The position numbers and the translations under genes are program-made. Below the pieces are notes generated by a model. That model worked only from the letters and a program-made list of their open reading frames with translations. It had not been told where the DNA came from and did no database searches. 5,734 nt of DNA from Methanocalculaceae archaeon. GTDB lineage: Archaea > Halobacteriota > Methanomicrobia > Methanomicrobiales > Methanocorpusculaceae. This document shows, piece by piece, positions 4,907 to 5,734 of the stretch; positions within the stretch are counted from its first letter, which is position 1, and every line of letters starts with the position of its first letter. The stretch lies in NCBI GenBank assembly GCA_031255895.1, contig JAIRRQ010000002.1:1-5734 (forward strand), in the 5' to 3' direction.

Positions 4907-5588
4907 GATGGATCAGGATGCGATAGCTCATCTTCTGGATATTCTTGGGAATCGGAACAGGCGAAGGATACTCGATCTTCTCCGCCAGAAGCCGTGCTTT
5001 GTAACTGAGATTTCCGATCGTCTGGTGATCAACCCGAAAGCGGTAATTGCACACCTAGCAATCATGCAGAAAGAGGATGTCATTTCCTTTTATCAGGATG
5101 ATAAACGGAGGAAATACTATTATCTTGTGTACGACTTCGAACTCTCGATACAGACAGCAAGCCCTGTTCAGCCACCACAGAGCATTGCTGCGGTTTCTAC
5201 TCCGGAAGGAGGTAAATTATCAGCTCCCCCTCTCACAGGAAAAATACTGATGATACGCCATTTGTTAGATTCTCGTGAGAAATTGATCGAAAATCTTGAG
5301 GCAGTGGAAAAGGACATCGACGAAATGATGAACGATGTTATCATCAGTGGTCGGAATATATTTCAGAACAGTGTTGAGTCAAATATTCTTCTTGCTCTTA
5401 TATATTCGCCATTGACTCCGGTAGAACTCTCTGATATTGTCAATTATTCTATTCCTGAAGTGACCGGATCACTTCGGACACTTGCCGCAAAGGGATACGT
5501 TGAGTCGGATGGTGGTCGTTACAGAATTAAGGGGACACAAAAAGCCGTTGTGCTTGCTGCAAACCCTGTTTTCCCAATGCGAATCTGA
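4905..5588 (+). CDS. ArsR-like transcriptional regulator with two winged-helix domains
   Basis: This is probably a DNA-binding transcription regulator of the archaeal ArsR-like type. Residues about 6-75 form a winged helix: LDILGNRNRRRILDLL, then CFVTEISDRL and the recognition helix NPKAVIAHLAIMQKE, then a wing ending KRRKYYYLVYD. A Pro/Ser-rich linker (about 84-110) leads to a charged, probably coiled-coil helix (about 113-145), suited to dimerisation. Residues about 155-210 look like a second winged helix: LALIYSPLTPVELSDIV, then IPEVTGSLRTLAAKGYVES, then a short wing. The ArsR metal-binding ELCVCDL motif is absent and only one cysteine (C31) is seen, so metal sensing is unlikely. Tandem ATGs at 4905 and 4908 make the exact start uncertain by one codon. 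It lies 105 bp after nifB in the same direction, but a T tract intervenes. Its target and ligand are unknown. Confidence 0.85.
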   Translation: MMDQDAIAHLLDILGNRNRRRILDLLRQKPCFVTEISDRLVINPKAVIAHLAIMQKEDVISFYQDDKRRKYYYLVYDFELSIQTASPVQPPQSIAAVSTPEGGKLSAPPLTGKILMIRHLLDSREKLIENLEAVEKDIDEMMNDVIISGRNIFQNSVESNILLALIYSPLTPVELSDIVNYSIPEVTGSLRTLAAKGYVESDGGRYRIKGTQKAVVLAANPVFPMRI

Positions 5589-5593
5589 GGATA

Positions 5594-5604
5594 ATTTCTA
5601 TATC
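5594..5604 (+). promoter_or_regulatory. TATA-like box of the tRNA-Gly gene
   Basis: TTTCTATATC (5595-5604) is centred about 30 nt before the tRNA 5' end, the spacing expected for an archaeal TATA box with a very short leader. It begins a few bases after the stop codon of the regulator gene. Confidence 0.5.
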
Positions 5605-5629
5605 CACAGATGACAAAAAAGATATGCAC

Positions 5630-5700
5630 GCGATAATGGTCTAATGGCATGACAGTGGCTTCCCAAGTCTCTAATCCGGGTTCAATTCCCGGTTATCGCA
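5630..5700 (+). tRNA. tRNA-Gly, anticodon CCC
   Basis: A full cloverleaf of 71 nt can be folded by eye. The acceptor stem GCGATAA (5630-5636) pairs perfectly with TTATCGC (5693-5699), with discriminator A at 5700. The D stem is GTC (5639-5641) with GAC (5651-5653). The anticodon loop TTCCCAA (5660-5666) has CCC at 5662-5664, decoding GGG. The variable loop is 4 nt, and the T stem CCGGG/CCCGG (5676-5680, 5688-5692) encloses TTCAATT. The CCA end is not encoded, as in many archaeal tRNA genes. The anticodon stem GTGGC/GTCTC has a T-T mismatch at positions 28-42 and a G-T wobble at 30-40, so it is unusually weak. There is no intron. Confidence 0.93.
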
Positions 5701-5734
5701 CTCCTTTTTATGAATGTGTTTTATTTTTATGTTT
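5701..5734 (+). terminator. T-rich terminator after tRNA-Gly
   Basis: Three T tracts (5704-5708, 5720-5723 and 5725-5729) follow the tRNA at once with no hairpin. This is typical of U-tract termination of archaeal tRNA genes. Confidence 0.5.

Noticed and set aside
1..5734. CRISPR array, toxin-antitoxin pair, riboswitch or defence system.
   Set aside because: No regularly spaced direct repeats, no small paired ORFs with known folds, and no leader structure were seen. The repeats present are a CT tract and one short tandem duplication.

Overview
The window looks like a piece of a euryarchaeal methanogen chromosome, most likely class Methanomicrobia and probably Methanomicrobiales. The order is inferred from gene content and not proven. 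The evidence is an archaeal-type riboflavin/F420 pathway reductase (ArfC), a short stand-alone NifB-type radical SAM protein, a CDP-alcohol phosphatidyltransferase of archaeal lipid type, an archaeal two-domain ArsR-like regulator, and a tRNA-Gly with no encoded CCA. TATA-like boxes sit about 25-30 nt before likely transcript starts, and U-rich tracts follow genes, as is usual in archaea.

Layout from left to right. The 3' end of a ribonuclease III domain gene (+) is followed by an AT-rich stretch of about 620 bp. That stretch holds a frameshifted, truncated relic of an IS1595/ISXO2-type transposase. Next come a divergent pair, the CDP-alcohol phosphatidyltransferase (-) and arfC (+), sharing a 116-bp intergenic region. 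arfC converges on a two-gene minus-strand operon of an unrecognised small ORF and rlmH, whose stop and start codons abut. A hairpin between the convergent genes probably ends transcription. About 840 bp without an intact gene follows. Its right half carries a decayed minus-strand reading frame that I cannot name. nifB (+), an ArsR-like regulator (+), a tRNA-Gly(CCC) and a T-rich tail close the window.

The genes do not form one pathway. They are housekeeping and cofactor genes: rRNA modification, flavin/deazaflavin precursor, membrane lipid headgroup, and FeMo-cofactor precursor. They are interspersed with two decaying segments. I found no convincing new biological system. The most notable items are the two pseudogene regions, nifB with no nif partners in view, and the small uncharacterised ORF coupled to rlmH.
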